7,911 nucleotides of DNA from Candidatus Saccharibacteria bacterium UBA5150 (GTDB taxonomy: Bacteria; Patescibacteriota; Saccharimonadia; Saccharimonadales; UBA4665): contig DHXS01000021.1 in the NCBI GenBank assembly GCA_002413795.1, forward strand, positions 6,645 through 14,555, written 5' to 3'. The position numbers and the translations under genes are program-made. The notes under the pieces were generated by a model, which had not been told where the DNA came from, ran no database searches, and saw only the letters and a program-made list of their open reading frames with translations. Below are positions 1 through 5,856 of this stretch, piece by piece. The first letter of the stretch is position 1, and each line of letters starts with the position of its first letter.

Positions 1-511
1 TGATATGGTTAGGCACCAGCTCTTCCTGAGCCAGGGCGATAGCCATCGAAACCAAGCTCATCAAGGGCCTGAACTGTTCGCCGCTTTCACGGCTGCCATA
101 AGTAAAGCGGCCCGTGCGGGCAATATGTTTACGCTCGCGATGCAATAGCCTATCGGTGCCGCCAACCCCGGGGTAAGCCACATAGATGCGGGCCGCGCCG
201 GGGTTGGCGGCACCATGCGCGGCCAATTCAATAGCATTGCCCGGATTTTGGGTTAAGCTGGAAAAATGTGTGGAGGGGAACAGAATTGCTTCTTCCCCCA
301 GCTTATGCTGGTTAACGACCGCTACTTCGAAACATCGTTCCGAATAGGGGTCTTGAATTATGCGGAAGCTGTCATTGATTTCGTCTAATTTAGACAGGTA
401 AGCTTCGTGGCTAATAGACGGTTTTTCGATACCGGACAGCTTAACTGGCGGACTTGGCTCATAGCCATATCCGGTAGGGTGATAATCGATACGCTCCAGT
501 TCTAGACCCAT
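1..511 (-). CDS. Unrecognised protein, N-terminal part (possible alpha/beta-hydrolase-like), cut by window edge
   Basis: An open frame of 170 codons runs from ATG at 511 down to the window edge with no stop, so the C-terminus lies outside. There is no signal peptide or membrane helix. A polar N-terminal region (residues 1-95) precedes a segment at 108-118 that reads RIYVAYPGVGG. This looks like a hydrophobic beta-strand followed by a Gly-rich turn, as at the oxyanion-hole strand of alpha/beta hydrolases. An Arg-rich stretch (121-141) and an amphipathic helix (150-165) follow; the nucleophile elbow (GxSxG) would lie beyond the edge. The hydrolase idea is therefore only a guess from fold pattern. 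The ATG at 511 is preferred because a near-consensus promoter lies immediately upstream and leaves only a few leader bases; no Shine-Dalgarno sequence is present. It is transcribed in the same direction as the gene at 587-1240 but has its own promoter. Confidence 0.7.
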   Translation of the reverse strand, partial: MGLELERIDYHPTGYGYEPSPPVKLSGIEKPSISHEAYLSKLDEINDSFRIIQDPYSERCFEVAVVNQHKLGEEAILFPSTHFSSLTQNPGNAIELAAHGAANPGAARIYVAYPGVGGTDRLLHRERKHIARTGRFTYGSRESGEQFRPLMSLVSMAIALAQEELVPNHI

Positions 512-522
512 AATTAGCACTT

Positions 523-551
523 ATTATACCATACAAGATCAACTGCGTAAA
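523..551 (-). promoter_or_regulatory. Sigma70-type promoter with extended -10 for the gene at 1-511
   Basis: On the minus strand, positions 528-523 read TATAAT, a perfect -10, preceded directly by TGG at 531-529 (the TGn extended -10 motif). A -35 candidate TTTACG (551-546, four of six matches) sits 17 bases upstream. The expected start of transcription is about 514-516, only 3-5 bases before the ATG at 511. This implies a leaderless or nearly leaderless mRNA. Confidence 0.75.
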
Positions 552-586
552 ATATCTTACATAGTTTTAGCCGAGGTGTAATGGGT

Positions 587-1240
587 TCAGGTCAGCAGGT
601 CGGCGTTAACGGCCATGAAGACGCCGCTGATTTTGCCCGAGCTGTTAAAGGTGAAGGAGATGACGTAATCGTTAGCCGACTTGCCAACGACGGCGTCGGT
701 CGGGAAGTAGCTGGCATAACTGCCGGCCCGCCAGCTGGTTAGGGTAGCCGCCGATAGTTCAAAGTCCCAGGGGTCGGTAGCGTTATTCAGGTAGGACAGG
801 TCACTGACGGCCTGGGTTGGTGTGCGATCACCCACGCCCTCTGAGGCGGCGATGACGACATGCACCGTCGGCGCCATGTAGCCTTCCAGCGCGGCCGTAT
901 TGCCGGAAGTGATGGAGGCCTTAATATTCTCGATGGTGGCGGCGCTCGGCTTGGTAGTGGCGGGGGCGACGGTCGCAGTCTTAGGGGTGGTTTTGGCTGC
1001 GGTTTTGGCGGTTTTTTTCAGGTCGGCCACGTCTTTTTTGAGGCTGGCGATATTGGTGGCCTGCTTTTTTTGCTCATGCTTGGCGGTATGGTCGCGCCAC
1101 AGGTAGCCACCGGCAAAGCCCAGCCCGGCCACCACTAGAACCAATACAATCCGCTTCCAGGGCAATGACCTTTTGGATTGTTGGGTTGGGGTTTTGACCG
1201 GTGTGTCGTCGGTAGTTTCGGTAGCAGGTTCGCTTGCCAT
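587..1240 (-). CDS. Single-pass membrane protein with extracytoplasmic globular domain, unknown function
   Basis: 217 residues, family not recognised by name. An acidic/Thr-rich cytoplasmic N-terminus (1-22) is followed by a basic patch (SKRSLPWKR, 22-30). Next come one hydrophobic helix (about 31-48), a short Lys-rich coiled-coil-like helix (about 55-80) and a Thr/Pro/Ala/Lys linker (about 80-102). A compact mixed alpha/beta domain (103-217) contains VHVVIAASEGVGDRTP near 126-141 and ends with strands YVISFTF and GVFMAV. The order of a helix, then strands, then paired late strands would fit an NTF2-like or SnoaL-like fold, but this is an inference from pattern only. The likely topology is N-in with the domain outside the cell, tethered by the linker. 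The start is fixed by a perfect Shine-Dalgarno sequence seven bases upstream. It is divergent from 1344-1958 and shares a symmetric promoter region with it, so the two are probably expressed together. Confidence 0.85.
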   Translation of the reverse strand: MASEPATETTDDTPVKTPTQQSKRSLPWKRIVLVLVVAGLGFAGGYLWRDHTAKHEQKKQATNIASLKKDVADLKKTAKTAAKTTPKTATVAPATTKPSAATIENIKASITSGNTAALEGYMAPTVHVVIAASEGVGDRTPTQAVSDLSYLNNATDPWDFELSAATLTSWRAGSYASYFPTDAVVGKSANDYVISFTFNSSGKISGVFMAVNADLLT

Positions 1241-1254
1241 AAGGAGGCCTCCTT
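1241..1254 (-). promoter_or_regulatory. Palindromic ribosome binding site
   Basis: The 14 bases AAGGAGGCCTCCTT are a perfect palindrome directly abutting the ATG at 1240. On the minus strand the first half (1254-1248) is a full Shine-Dalgarno sequence, with GGAGG ending seven bases before the ATG. The second half, CCTCCTT (1247-1241), equals the anti-Shine-Dalgarno core of 16S rRNA, so it could pair with the site in the same or another mRNA molecule. Confidence 0.75.
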
Positions 1255-1267
1255 AGTTATTAATCTG

Positions 1268-1296
1268 ATTTTACGCTTACGCTTCTTGATATCCAA
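1268..1296 (-). promoter_or_regulatory. Promoter for the membrane-protein gene at 587-1240
   Basis: On the minus strand, TAAAAT (1273-1268) is a good -10 and TTGGAT (1296-1291) is a weak -35 separated by exactly 17 bases. Transcription would begin near 1261, about 20 bases before the ATG at 1240, leaving room for the ribosome binding site. The -10 has GCG directly upstream, exactly as in the opposing promoter. Confidence 0.6.
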
Positions 1297-1314
1297 GCCG
1301 TATCGGCGTAAAAT
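1286..1314 (+). promoter_or_regulatory. Promoter for the secreted-protein pair at 1344-2230
   Basis: TTGATA (1286-1291, -35) and TAAAAT (1309-1314, -10) are separated by 17 bases, a strong match to a housekeeping-sigma promoter. Transcription would start near 1321. AAGGA at 1330-1334, nine bases before the ATG at 1344, is the ribosome binding site. Confidence 0.75.
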
Positions 1315-1343
1315 TAAGTAATTAAGCTTAAGGATAAATAACT

Positions 1344-1958
1344 ATGAACAGACTTAAAAGAATCGGTACTTCAGTCGCCGTCCTTGTGGCGGCATTATTA
1401 TTTGGCGCCGCCGCGCCGGCTTTCGCCACGCACGGAGCCAACGATAGCAGAGGCGGTGACGCCATGGCCTCGGCCACGGCCACTGTCAGCGATGACACAA
1501 CTACCACTACCACCACCAGCCATGCCGAAGCGCGGCAAGACGGGCATAAACTCACCGATGCCGAGCATCAGAAGCGCTGTGAGTCTCACAAACAGGGTCT
1601 GACCACCAAGTTCAGCCACATTGTCACCAACAGCCAGCGCATCCAGGACCGCATTAGCGACGTGCTCGACAAAGCCGTGGCTTACCAGCAGACCAACAAC
1701 ATAACGGTGGCTAACTTCGACAACCTGGTAGCCGCCGCCAACACCGCCAAGGCCAATTCGGCCGACGCTATCGCCAATCTTAAAGCCGTACAGCCCAGCC
1801 TGGACTGCAACAATACATCCGTGGCCAGCGATGTCAGCGTTTTTAAGACCGCCGCCGCCAAAACCCGCGACAGTCTTAAGGCCTACCGCACCGCCGTCAA
1901 GGCCGTGGTGCAATCCCTAAAGACCGCTAAGACCGGGGCAGAAGGGAGCAACCAGTAA
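1344..1958 (+). CDS. Secreted helical protein, unknown function
   Basis: 204 residues. The N-terminus is a clear Sec signal peptide: basic MNRLKR, a hydrophobic core (about 8-24), and a probable cut after APAFA (residue 28). The mature protein starts with a Gly/Ala/Thr-rich low-complexity spacer containing seven consecutive Thr (52-58) encoded by mixed ACN codons at 1497-1517. The rest (about 70-198) is almost all predicted alpha-helix, rich in Ala, Lys, Asp and Asn. It has only two cysteines, Cys79 and Cys155, placed so that one disulfide could clamp the helical bundle. No enzymatic motif is visible and the family is not recognised. The start has AAGGA at good spacing and a strong promoter. 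Its stop TAA overlaps the ATG of the next gene by one base, so the two are translationally coupled and probably act together at the cell surface. Confidence 0.88.
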   Translation: MNRLKRIGTSVAVLVAALLFGAAAPAFATHGANDSRGGDAMASATATVSDDTTTTTTTSHAEARQDGHKLTDAEHQKRCESHKQGLTTKFSHIVTNSQRIQDRISDVLDKAVAYQQTNNITVANFDNLVAAANTAKANSADAIANLKAVQPSLDCNNTSVASDVSVFKTAAAKTRDSLKAYRTAVKAVVQSLKTAKTGAEGSNQ

Positions 1959-2230
1959 TGCGTAGTCTTAAGAACCAACAGGGCAGCGGCCAATTGGCCG
2001 TCATCGTCTTAGTCGTAGTGGTAGCCGTGCTGGGCTTGGTAGCCTACCGGGTACATCAAAATACTGCCGACAAATCGGCGACTACCACCGCCAGCGCTAC
2101 CGAAACGGCCGTACCGTCTAAAATCACTTCCAAGGCCGATCTTAATAAGGCCGACCAGGCCCTGGACAGCACTTCAATCGACAGCGCCATCAACCCCAAC
2201 CAGCTCGACCAAGATATCAGCGCGCTTTAG
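1958..2230 (+). CDS. Small single-helix membrane protein, possibly prepilin-like
   Basis: 90 residues. A short basic N-terminus (MRSLKNQQGSG) leads directly into a long Val/Leu-rich helix (about 12-30). A Thr/Ser/Ala-rich spacer (about 34-56) and a short Asp/Asn/Leu-rich helical tail ending DQDISAL follow. The Gly before a long hydrophobic helix near the N-terminus recalls type IV prepilin-like leaders, but the usual phenylalanine and the glutamate at +5 are absent. A simple signal anchor is equally likely. The ATG shares its A with the stop codon of the preceding gene (TAATG) and GAAGGGAG (1941-1948) lies within that gene's end as a ribosome binding site. This is a typical coupled pair. Its last 14 bases overlap the end of the convergent rarA-like gene. 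Confidence 0.8.
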   Translation: MRSLKNQQGSGQLAVIVLVVVVAVLGLVAYRVHQNTADKSATTTASATETAVPSKITSKADLNKADQALDSTSIDSAINPNQLDQDISAL

Positions 2231-3299
2231 GGGTGTTGCGCAGTTCTAGGGGCACCGGCAGATCGGGCTGGTCGCGGGCCGCCGCCTTGGCGGCCGACAT
2301 GGCGTCGGCCACCTGGCGCGACTTGGGCGCTTTGGCCATTACGCTGGCACAGTGAAACAGATTGTATTCGGCCTCCGGCAGGCCAATGCGTTCTACTGCC
2401 AAAAAAGTCGAAACCGCCAGGTTAAGCGCGGCCGGTGCCGCCAGTCCTATATCTTCGGAGGCGAAAATGACCATCCGGCGGGCAATAAACTTGGGATCCT
2501 CGCCGGCCTGCAGCATGCGTGCCAGGTAGTAGAGCGCGGCGTCACCGTCACCGCCACGCAGGGACTTTATAAAAGCGCTAATAACGTTGTAGTGGTTTTC
2601 GCCCTTCTTGTCGTAGCCGGGCACCCGGGCCTGAGCGGCCGTTTCTACCACTTGGGGAGTGATTGGCTTAGGGCCGGCCAGCTGGGCCGCCAATTCCAGG
2701 TTACCCAGCGCCACGCGGGCGTCGCCGCCGGATAATTCGGCCAGCAGGTCAATACTTTTAGCCGGCAGCTTTTTGGCGCCCAGCTTCTCGGCCTTGGCGG
2801 CTTTCTTAATAATCTTAATAACTTCTTCTTTAGCCAGCGGTTCCAGTACCAGCACCCGCGAACGGCTCAATAACGGATTAATAACTTCAAAACTGGGATT
2901 TTCGGTAGTGGCGCCAATCAGAATGATGGTGCCGTCTTCGACATGTGGCAGGAAGGCATCCTGCTGGGCCTTATTAAAGCGGTGGATCTCGTCCACAAAC
3001 AAAATAGTCTGCAGGCCCAGCCGCTGGTTTTGGTTGGCGCGCTCAATAACCTTGACGACATCGGCCTTGCCGGACGTTACGGCGCTGAGCTCCACAAATT
3101 CGGCGCCGGTTTCGCGGGCCATAATGCGGGCCAGGGTGGTTTTGCCGCTGCCCGGCGGCCCCCACAGAATCAGGCTGGTGGGCTGCTTCTGATGGATAAT
3201 CTCGCTGATAATTTTGCCGCCGCCCACCAAATGCTTCTGGCCTACAATATCGGCCAGGCTCTCGGGCCGCAATCGCTCCGCCAAAGGCCTGTTATCCAT
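2217..3299 (-). CDS. rarA: RarA/MgsA-type AAA+ replication-associated ATPase, short at C-terminus
   Basis: 360 residues from the ATG at 3299. The family acts at stalled or gapped replication forks as a tetrameric AAA+ ATPase that interacts with SSB; it is related to clamp-loader subunits and eukaryotic WRNIP1. The N-terminus has the family hallmark PLAERLRPESLADIVGQKHL. Walker A GPPGSGKTT is at 47-55, Walker B ILFVDEIH at 99-106, sensor 1 GATTEN at 129-134, the arginine-finger segment LLSRSR ends at 148, and sensor 2 GGDARVAL is at 191-198. The MgsA C-terminal region follows, with VPGYDKKGENHYNVISAFIKS and ARRMVIFASEDIGLA. The protein stops just after LPVPLELRNTPKAR, where typical members (about 430-450 residues) continue for some tens of residues. 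An in-frame GTG at 3317 would add six residues. The ATG is preferred because a TATAAT box sits exactly where a leaderless transcript would begin at 3299. It is divergent from the alkA-like gene. Confidence 0.93.
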   Translation of the reverse strand: MDNRPLAERLRPESLADIVGQKHLVGGGKIISEIIHQKQPTSLILWGPPGSGKTTLARIMARETGAEFVELSAVTSGKADVVKVIERANQNQRLGLQTILFVDEIHRFNKAQQDAFLPHVEDGTIILIGATTENPSFEVINPLLSRSRVLVLEPLAKEEVIKIIKKAAKAEKLGAKKLPAKSIDLLAELSGGDARVALGNLELAAQLAGPKPITPQVVETAAQARVPGYDKKGENHYNVISAFIKSLRGGDGDAALYYLARMLQAGEDPKFIARRMVIFASEDIGLAAPAALNLAVSTFLAVERIGLPEAEYNLFHCASVMAKAPKSRQVADAMSAAKAAARDQPDLPVPLELRNTPKAR

Positions 3300-3305
3300 G
3301 ACCTG

Positions 3306-3311
3306 ATTATA
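3306..3311 (-). promoter_or_regulatory. -10 element giving a probable leaderless rarA mRNA
   Basis: Minus-strand TATAAT (3311-3306) is a perfect -10 whose expected transcription start, about seven bases downstream, is the A of the ATG at 3299. No Shine-Dalgarno sequence precedes that ATG. No -35 is convincing: TTAACA (3339-3334) is a good hexamer but sits 22 bases away. Confidence 0.5.
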
Positions 3312-3348
3312 GCTCACCCGGCCGCCGCTTCTTTGTTAAGCTAGTAGA

Positions 3349-3948
3349 ATGACGGAAGAGACCATTAGGCAAGCCGAAAAGGCTCTGATAAAGCAGGACC
3401 CGGTGCTCGGCAAGCTCATAAAAGGCCAAAAGCTGGGGCCGCTGACGCCACGAAGCGATTACTTCCACGCCCTGGCCAGCTCTATCATCAGCCAGCAGAT
3501 ATCGACCTACGCCGCCCGTGCCATCTTCGCCCGCTTCCAAACAGCCACCAAACTAAAGCCGGCCAAATTTCTGGCGCTTGCTCCCGAAGACATCAAAGCC
3601 ATCGGCCTGTCCGGCCAAAAGACTAAATATATTGGTGACCTGGCCCAGCACTTCATAACCGACCCGAACGTCTACAACCACCTGGAACGCCGCACCGACG
3701 AGCAGGTAATAGAGGAACTTACCGAAATTAAAGGGATAGGCAAATGGACCGCGCAGATGTTCCTAATCTTCACACTGGGGCGACCGGACGTCTTCGCCCC
3801 CGAAGACCGCGGCCTACAGCTTGGCCTAATGAAACTCTACGGCCTGGATGTTTTGCCGCCTAAAGCCGAGCTGGAACTTATGGCAGATAAGTGGCAACCC
3901 TACCGCAGTGTCGCCAGCTTGCACCTCTGGCACTCCCTGAATCAGTAG
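3349..3948 (+). CDS. alkA: DNA-3-methyladenine glycosylase II (AlkA-type, HhH-GPD superfamily)
   Basis: 199 residues. The family removes alkylated bases such as 3-methyladenine from DNA, starting base excision repair. The protein is almost only the HhH-GPD core. It has the helical segment with SSIISQQIS at 44-52 and the helix-hairpin-helix at about 124-140 (LTEIKGIGKWTAQMFLIF). The catalytic loop FAPEDRGLQLGL at 149-160 places the expected catalytic aspartate at Asp153. The closing family motif WQPYRSVASLHLWHSL is at 182-197. There is no iron-sulfur Cys cluster of the Nth/MutY type and no AlkA N-terminal domain as in E. coli (282 residues), so it resembles the short AlkA forms. The start is the first ATG after the divergent rarA start, 49 bases apart, with no clear Shine-Dalgarno. 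The shared short intergenic region suggests co-regulation of the two repair genes. Confidence 0.93.
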   Translation: MTEETIRQAEKALIKQDPVLGKLIKGQKLGPLTPRSDYFHALASSIISQQISTYAARAIFARFQTATKLKPAKFLALAPEDIKAIGLSGQKTKYIGDLAQHFITDPNVYNHLERRTDEQVIEELTEIKGIGKWTAQMFLIFTLGRPDVFAPEDRGLQLGLMKLYGLDVLPPKAELELMADKWQPYRSVASLHLWHSLNQ

Positions 3949-3956
3949 AGGTAGAG

Positions 3957-3962
3957 TATATT
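3957..3962 (+). promoter_or_regulatory. Possible -10 element for the ATPase cassette
   Basis: TATATT matches the -10 consensus at five of six positions and ends seven bases before the ATG at 3970, the same geometry as rarA. No Shine-Dalgarno lies at usable distance (AGAGG at 3947-3951 is too far). No good -35 is visible at 16-18 bases. The cassette could instead be read through from the glycosylase gene, which ends only 21 bases upstream. Confidence 0.3.
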
Positions 3963-3969
3963 AATAGTC

Positions 3970-5490
3970 ATGAGCAATAGTGCAGACTCAGAACAAGGTC
4001 TTGCTAAACGCAGGCTACTCAGCGAGTTGTCTTTTGGTGAGCGTATAGCTGAACAGGAAGTCGAAAGTCTTGTGGAGTACTTTGTCGAGACTGAACAGTG
4101 GCGGAAGCTTCACTCCGGCGCAGTTGACATCGTTTATGGTACAAAAGGTGCGGGCAAAAGTGCCTTATATTCACTGCTGCTTGCCCGAGAGGACGACCTA
4201 TTCGACAGAGGAGTATTTATTATTGCAGCGGAAAATCCATCAGGGACACCAGTCTTTGCTGAAATCAAAGTTGAGCCTCCAACTAGTGAGCACGAATTTA
4301 CAGGGCTTTGGAAACTGTATTTTATCTGTTTAATAGGTAATGAGCTGAGAAAGTATGATGTCAATAACCAGGGAGCAAAAGATGTTTACTCGGTCCTAGA
4401 ACAAGCGAAGCTGCTGCCTAAAAAAATAACCCTCAAGACCTTGCTCATCGCAGTGCGAGATTACAGTAAGCGCCTCACAGATGCCGAATCAGTTGAGGGG
4501 GGACTAGCCATCGATCCGGTTACAGGTTTGATTGTAGGGGTAAAAGGCAAGATTACGTTCAGAGAGCCGAGTCAAGAGCTCAGGGATGCCGGGCTTATGT
4601 CTGTAGACACTCTGCTTGAAAAGGTGAACGCTGCGCTTGTTGAAGAAAAGATGACTGTATGGATTTTGCTAGACCGGCTTGACGTGGCTTTCGATCAAAG
4701 CGATGCTCTTGAATATAATGCGCTGCGCGCCCTTTTCAAAGCCTATCTTGACACCGCACCCTTAAATAATATTAAATTAAAAGTTTTCTTGCGAACCGAC
4801 ATATGGCGGCGCATTACGGAAGGTGGTTTTCGTGAAGCTAGCCATATTACAAAACACCTAACAATAACCTGGGAAAGACAGTCGCTTCTAAACTTGGTTG
4901 TCCGGCGCCTACTGGCGAATCAGCCTTTTAACGCACGCTACGAGCTTGACCCCGAGGTAATATTGGCCAGTGTTGATGAACAAGAACGTCTAATAAAAAG
5001 GATCATGCCTGACCAAGTCGATACCGGTAAAAACCCACCTACTTTCGATTGGATGCTAACACGAACACAAGATGGCACCAAAAAAACTGCACCCAGAGAG
5101 CTTATCCATTTGCTATCTAGTCTAAAGGACGAGCAAACGAGGCGTTTAGAGCTAGGACATGCCGAGCCAGTAGGCGACTTACTTTTCGATAGAACAACTT
5201 TTAAAGAAGCACTTAAAGCAGTTTCAGAAGAAAGGCTTACAAAAACTCTTTACGCCGAGAGCAATAACCTAAAAACTTATATAGAAAAGCTCAGGGGTGA
5301 GAAAACGCAGCAAGCTCCGGAAACTTTAGCGCGCATATGGGGGCTGGAGGATGAAAAAGCTCGTGACATAGCCGACCAACTAGTTGGAGTTGGGTTCTTC
5401 GAAAACCGAGGCGAAAAACGCCAGCCCATATATTGGGTGCCATTCTTATATAGAGATGCTCTTGGTATGATTCAGGGTGAAGCAAAATGA
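3970..5490 (+). CDS. P-loop ATPase, Sll1717-like
   Basis: 506 residues. The opening FGERIAEQEVESLVEYFVET (22-41) followed by Walker A GTKGAGKSA (57-65) is the pattern I associate with the Sll1717 family of P-loop ATPases; their molecular role is poorly known. Walker B is WILLDRLDVAFD (231-242), with acidic residues after the hydrophobic strand. A sensor-1-like strand KVFLRTDIWRRI is at 271-282, and TAPRELIHLL (373-382) supplies a possible sensor-2 arginine. The C-terminal third (about 410-500) is helical and ends in a winged-helix-like segment (ARIWGLEDEKARDIADQLVG then a beta-wing around FFENRGEKRQPIYWV). This could bind nucleic acid or a partner. There is no membrane segment. It is the first gene of a three-gene cassette; the next start is 13 bases after its stop. 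AT-richer sequence than the upstream repair genes suggests horizontal gain. The ATPase call is secure; the biological role is not. Confidence 0.85.
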   Translation: MSNSADSEQGLAKRRLLSELSFGERIAEQEVESLVEYFVETEQWRKLHSGAVDIVYGTKGAGKSALYSLLLAREDDLFDRGVFIIAAENPSGTPVFAEIKVEPPTSEHEFTGLWKLYFICLIGNELRKYDVNNQGAKDVYSVLEQAKLLPKKITLKTLLIAVRDYSKRLTDAESVEGGLAIDPVTGLIVGVKGKITFREPSQELRDAGLMSVDTLLEKVNAALVEEKMTVWILLDRLDVAFDQSDALEYNALRALFKAYLDTAPLNNIKLKVFLRTDIWRRITEGGFREASHITKHLTITWERQSLLNLVVRRLLANQPFNARYELDPEVILASVDEQERLIKRIMPDQVDTGKNPPTFDWMLTRTQDGTKKTAPRELIHLLSSLKDEQTRRLELGHAEPVGDLLFDRTTFKEALKAVSEERLTKTLYAESNNLKTYIEKLRGEKTQQAPETLARIWGLEDEKARDIADQLVGVGFFENRGEKRQPIYWVPFLYRDALGMIQGEAK

Positions 5491-5494
5491 TTCT

Positions 5495-5498
5495 AGGG
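5495..5498 (+). promoter_or_regulatory. Ribosome binding site deciding the MazG-like start
   Basis: AGGG lies five bases before the ATG at 5504. It supports this start over the in-frame GTG at 5477, which lies inside the ATPase gene and would add nine residues not expected in the family. Confidence 0.5.
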
Positions 5499-5503
5499 CC
5501 ACA

Positions 5504-5851
5504 ATGAGCGATCTAGTCGAATTGCAAGAAAAGATCATTGCTTTTCGTGATGCGCGTGGCTGGAAGCAGTTTCACAACCACAAAGACTTGGCGATTTCAT
5601 TAGTACTAGAAGCTAGCGAGTTTCTTGAGCATTTTCAATGGAAGAGCCCCGAAGAAATCAAAAAGCACCTCAACAATAACAAAGAAGGCGTGAGTGATGA
5701 GCTGGCCGACGTCTTGTACTGGGTACTCTTACTTGCATATGACCTCGACATAGATCTTGCCGAGGCAGTTACAGGCAAAATGAAAAAGAATGAGGCAAAA
5801 TATCCGGTTAAAAAAGCTAGCGGCACACATAAGAAGTACACGGAGCTATAG
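5504..5851 (+). CDS. MazG-like nucleotide pyrophosphohydrolase
   Basis: 115 residues, the usual size for single-domain members of the all-alpha NTP pyrophosphatase superfamily (MazG / RS21-C6 / dCTPase-like). These enzymes cleave (d)NTPs to (d)NMP and pyrophosphate with magnesium. The N-terminal signature FRDARGWKQFHNHKDLA (14-30) is typical of the RS21-C6-like branch. The metal-binding pattern is intact: EASE at 36-39 and ELAD at 66-69, giving the paired ExxE and ExxD acidic sites on two helices. FQW (44-46) follows the first site. A Lys-rich C-terminal tail (92-111, with YPVKKASG) closes the fold and may contact the substrate phosphates. The exact nucleotide cannot be read from sequence. 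It sits between the ATPase (13 bases upstream) and the nuclease-helicase (5 bases downstream), so it is almost surely co-transcribed and may lower or sanitise the nucleotide pool for the same process. Confidence 0.92.
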   Translation: MSDLVELQEKIIAFRDARGWKQFHNHKDLAISLVLEASEFLEHFQWKSPEEIKKHLNNNKEGVSDELADVLYWVLLLAYDLDIDLAEAVTGKMKKNEAKYPVKKASGTHKKYTEL

Positions 5852-5856
5852 TCGAG

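Larger units (their letters stand above)
1268..1314. repeat. Inverted repeat spanning both divergent promoters
   Basis: ATTTTACGC (1268-1276) is the exact reverse complement of GCGTAAAAT (1306-1314). Nested inside is CTTG (1285-1288) against CAAG (1294-1297). Both pairs have the same centre at base 1291. The outer arms contain the two -10 elements and the inner arms contain parts of the two -35 elements, so the dyad symmetry coincides with a back-to-back promoter pair. Confidence 0.8.

Noticed and set aside
860..1138. Gly-rich and hydrophobic open frames opposite the membrane-protein gene
   Set aside because: Antisense shadows of the Ala/Thr/Lys-rich linker; the minus-strand gene has a perfect ribosome binding site and a promoter.
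1398..1913. 171-codon open frame on the minus strand
   Set aside because: It lies entirely inside the secreted-protein gene at 1344-1958, is Gly/Val-rich as expected of the antisense of Ala/Thr codons, and has no ribosome binding site. The plus-strand gene has a signal peptide, promoter and coupled partner.
3299..3317. GTG start at 3317 for rarA
   Set aside because: It would place the start codon upstream of the TATAAT box and lacks a Shine-Dalgarno; the family motif begins right after the ATG at 3299.
3334..3339. TTAACA as a -35 for rarA
   Set aside because: It is a good hexamer but lies 22 bases from the -10, too far for a standard promoter.
2352..3344. Three open frames on the plus strand across the rarA-like gene
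   Set aside because: They are antisense shadows of a gene with all AAA+ motifs in order; their translations are low in recognisable structure.
5477..5503. GTG start at 5477 for the MazG-like protein
   Set aside because: The extra nine residues (MKQNDSRAT) are unlike family N-termini, and AGGG is well placed before the ATG at 5504.
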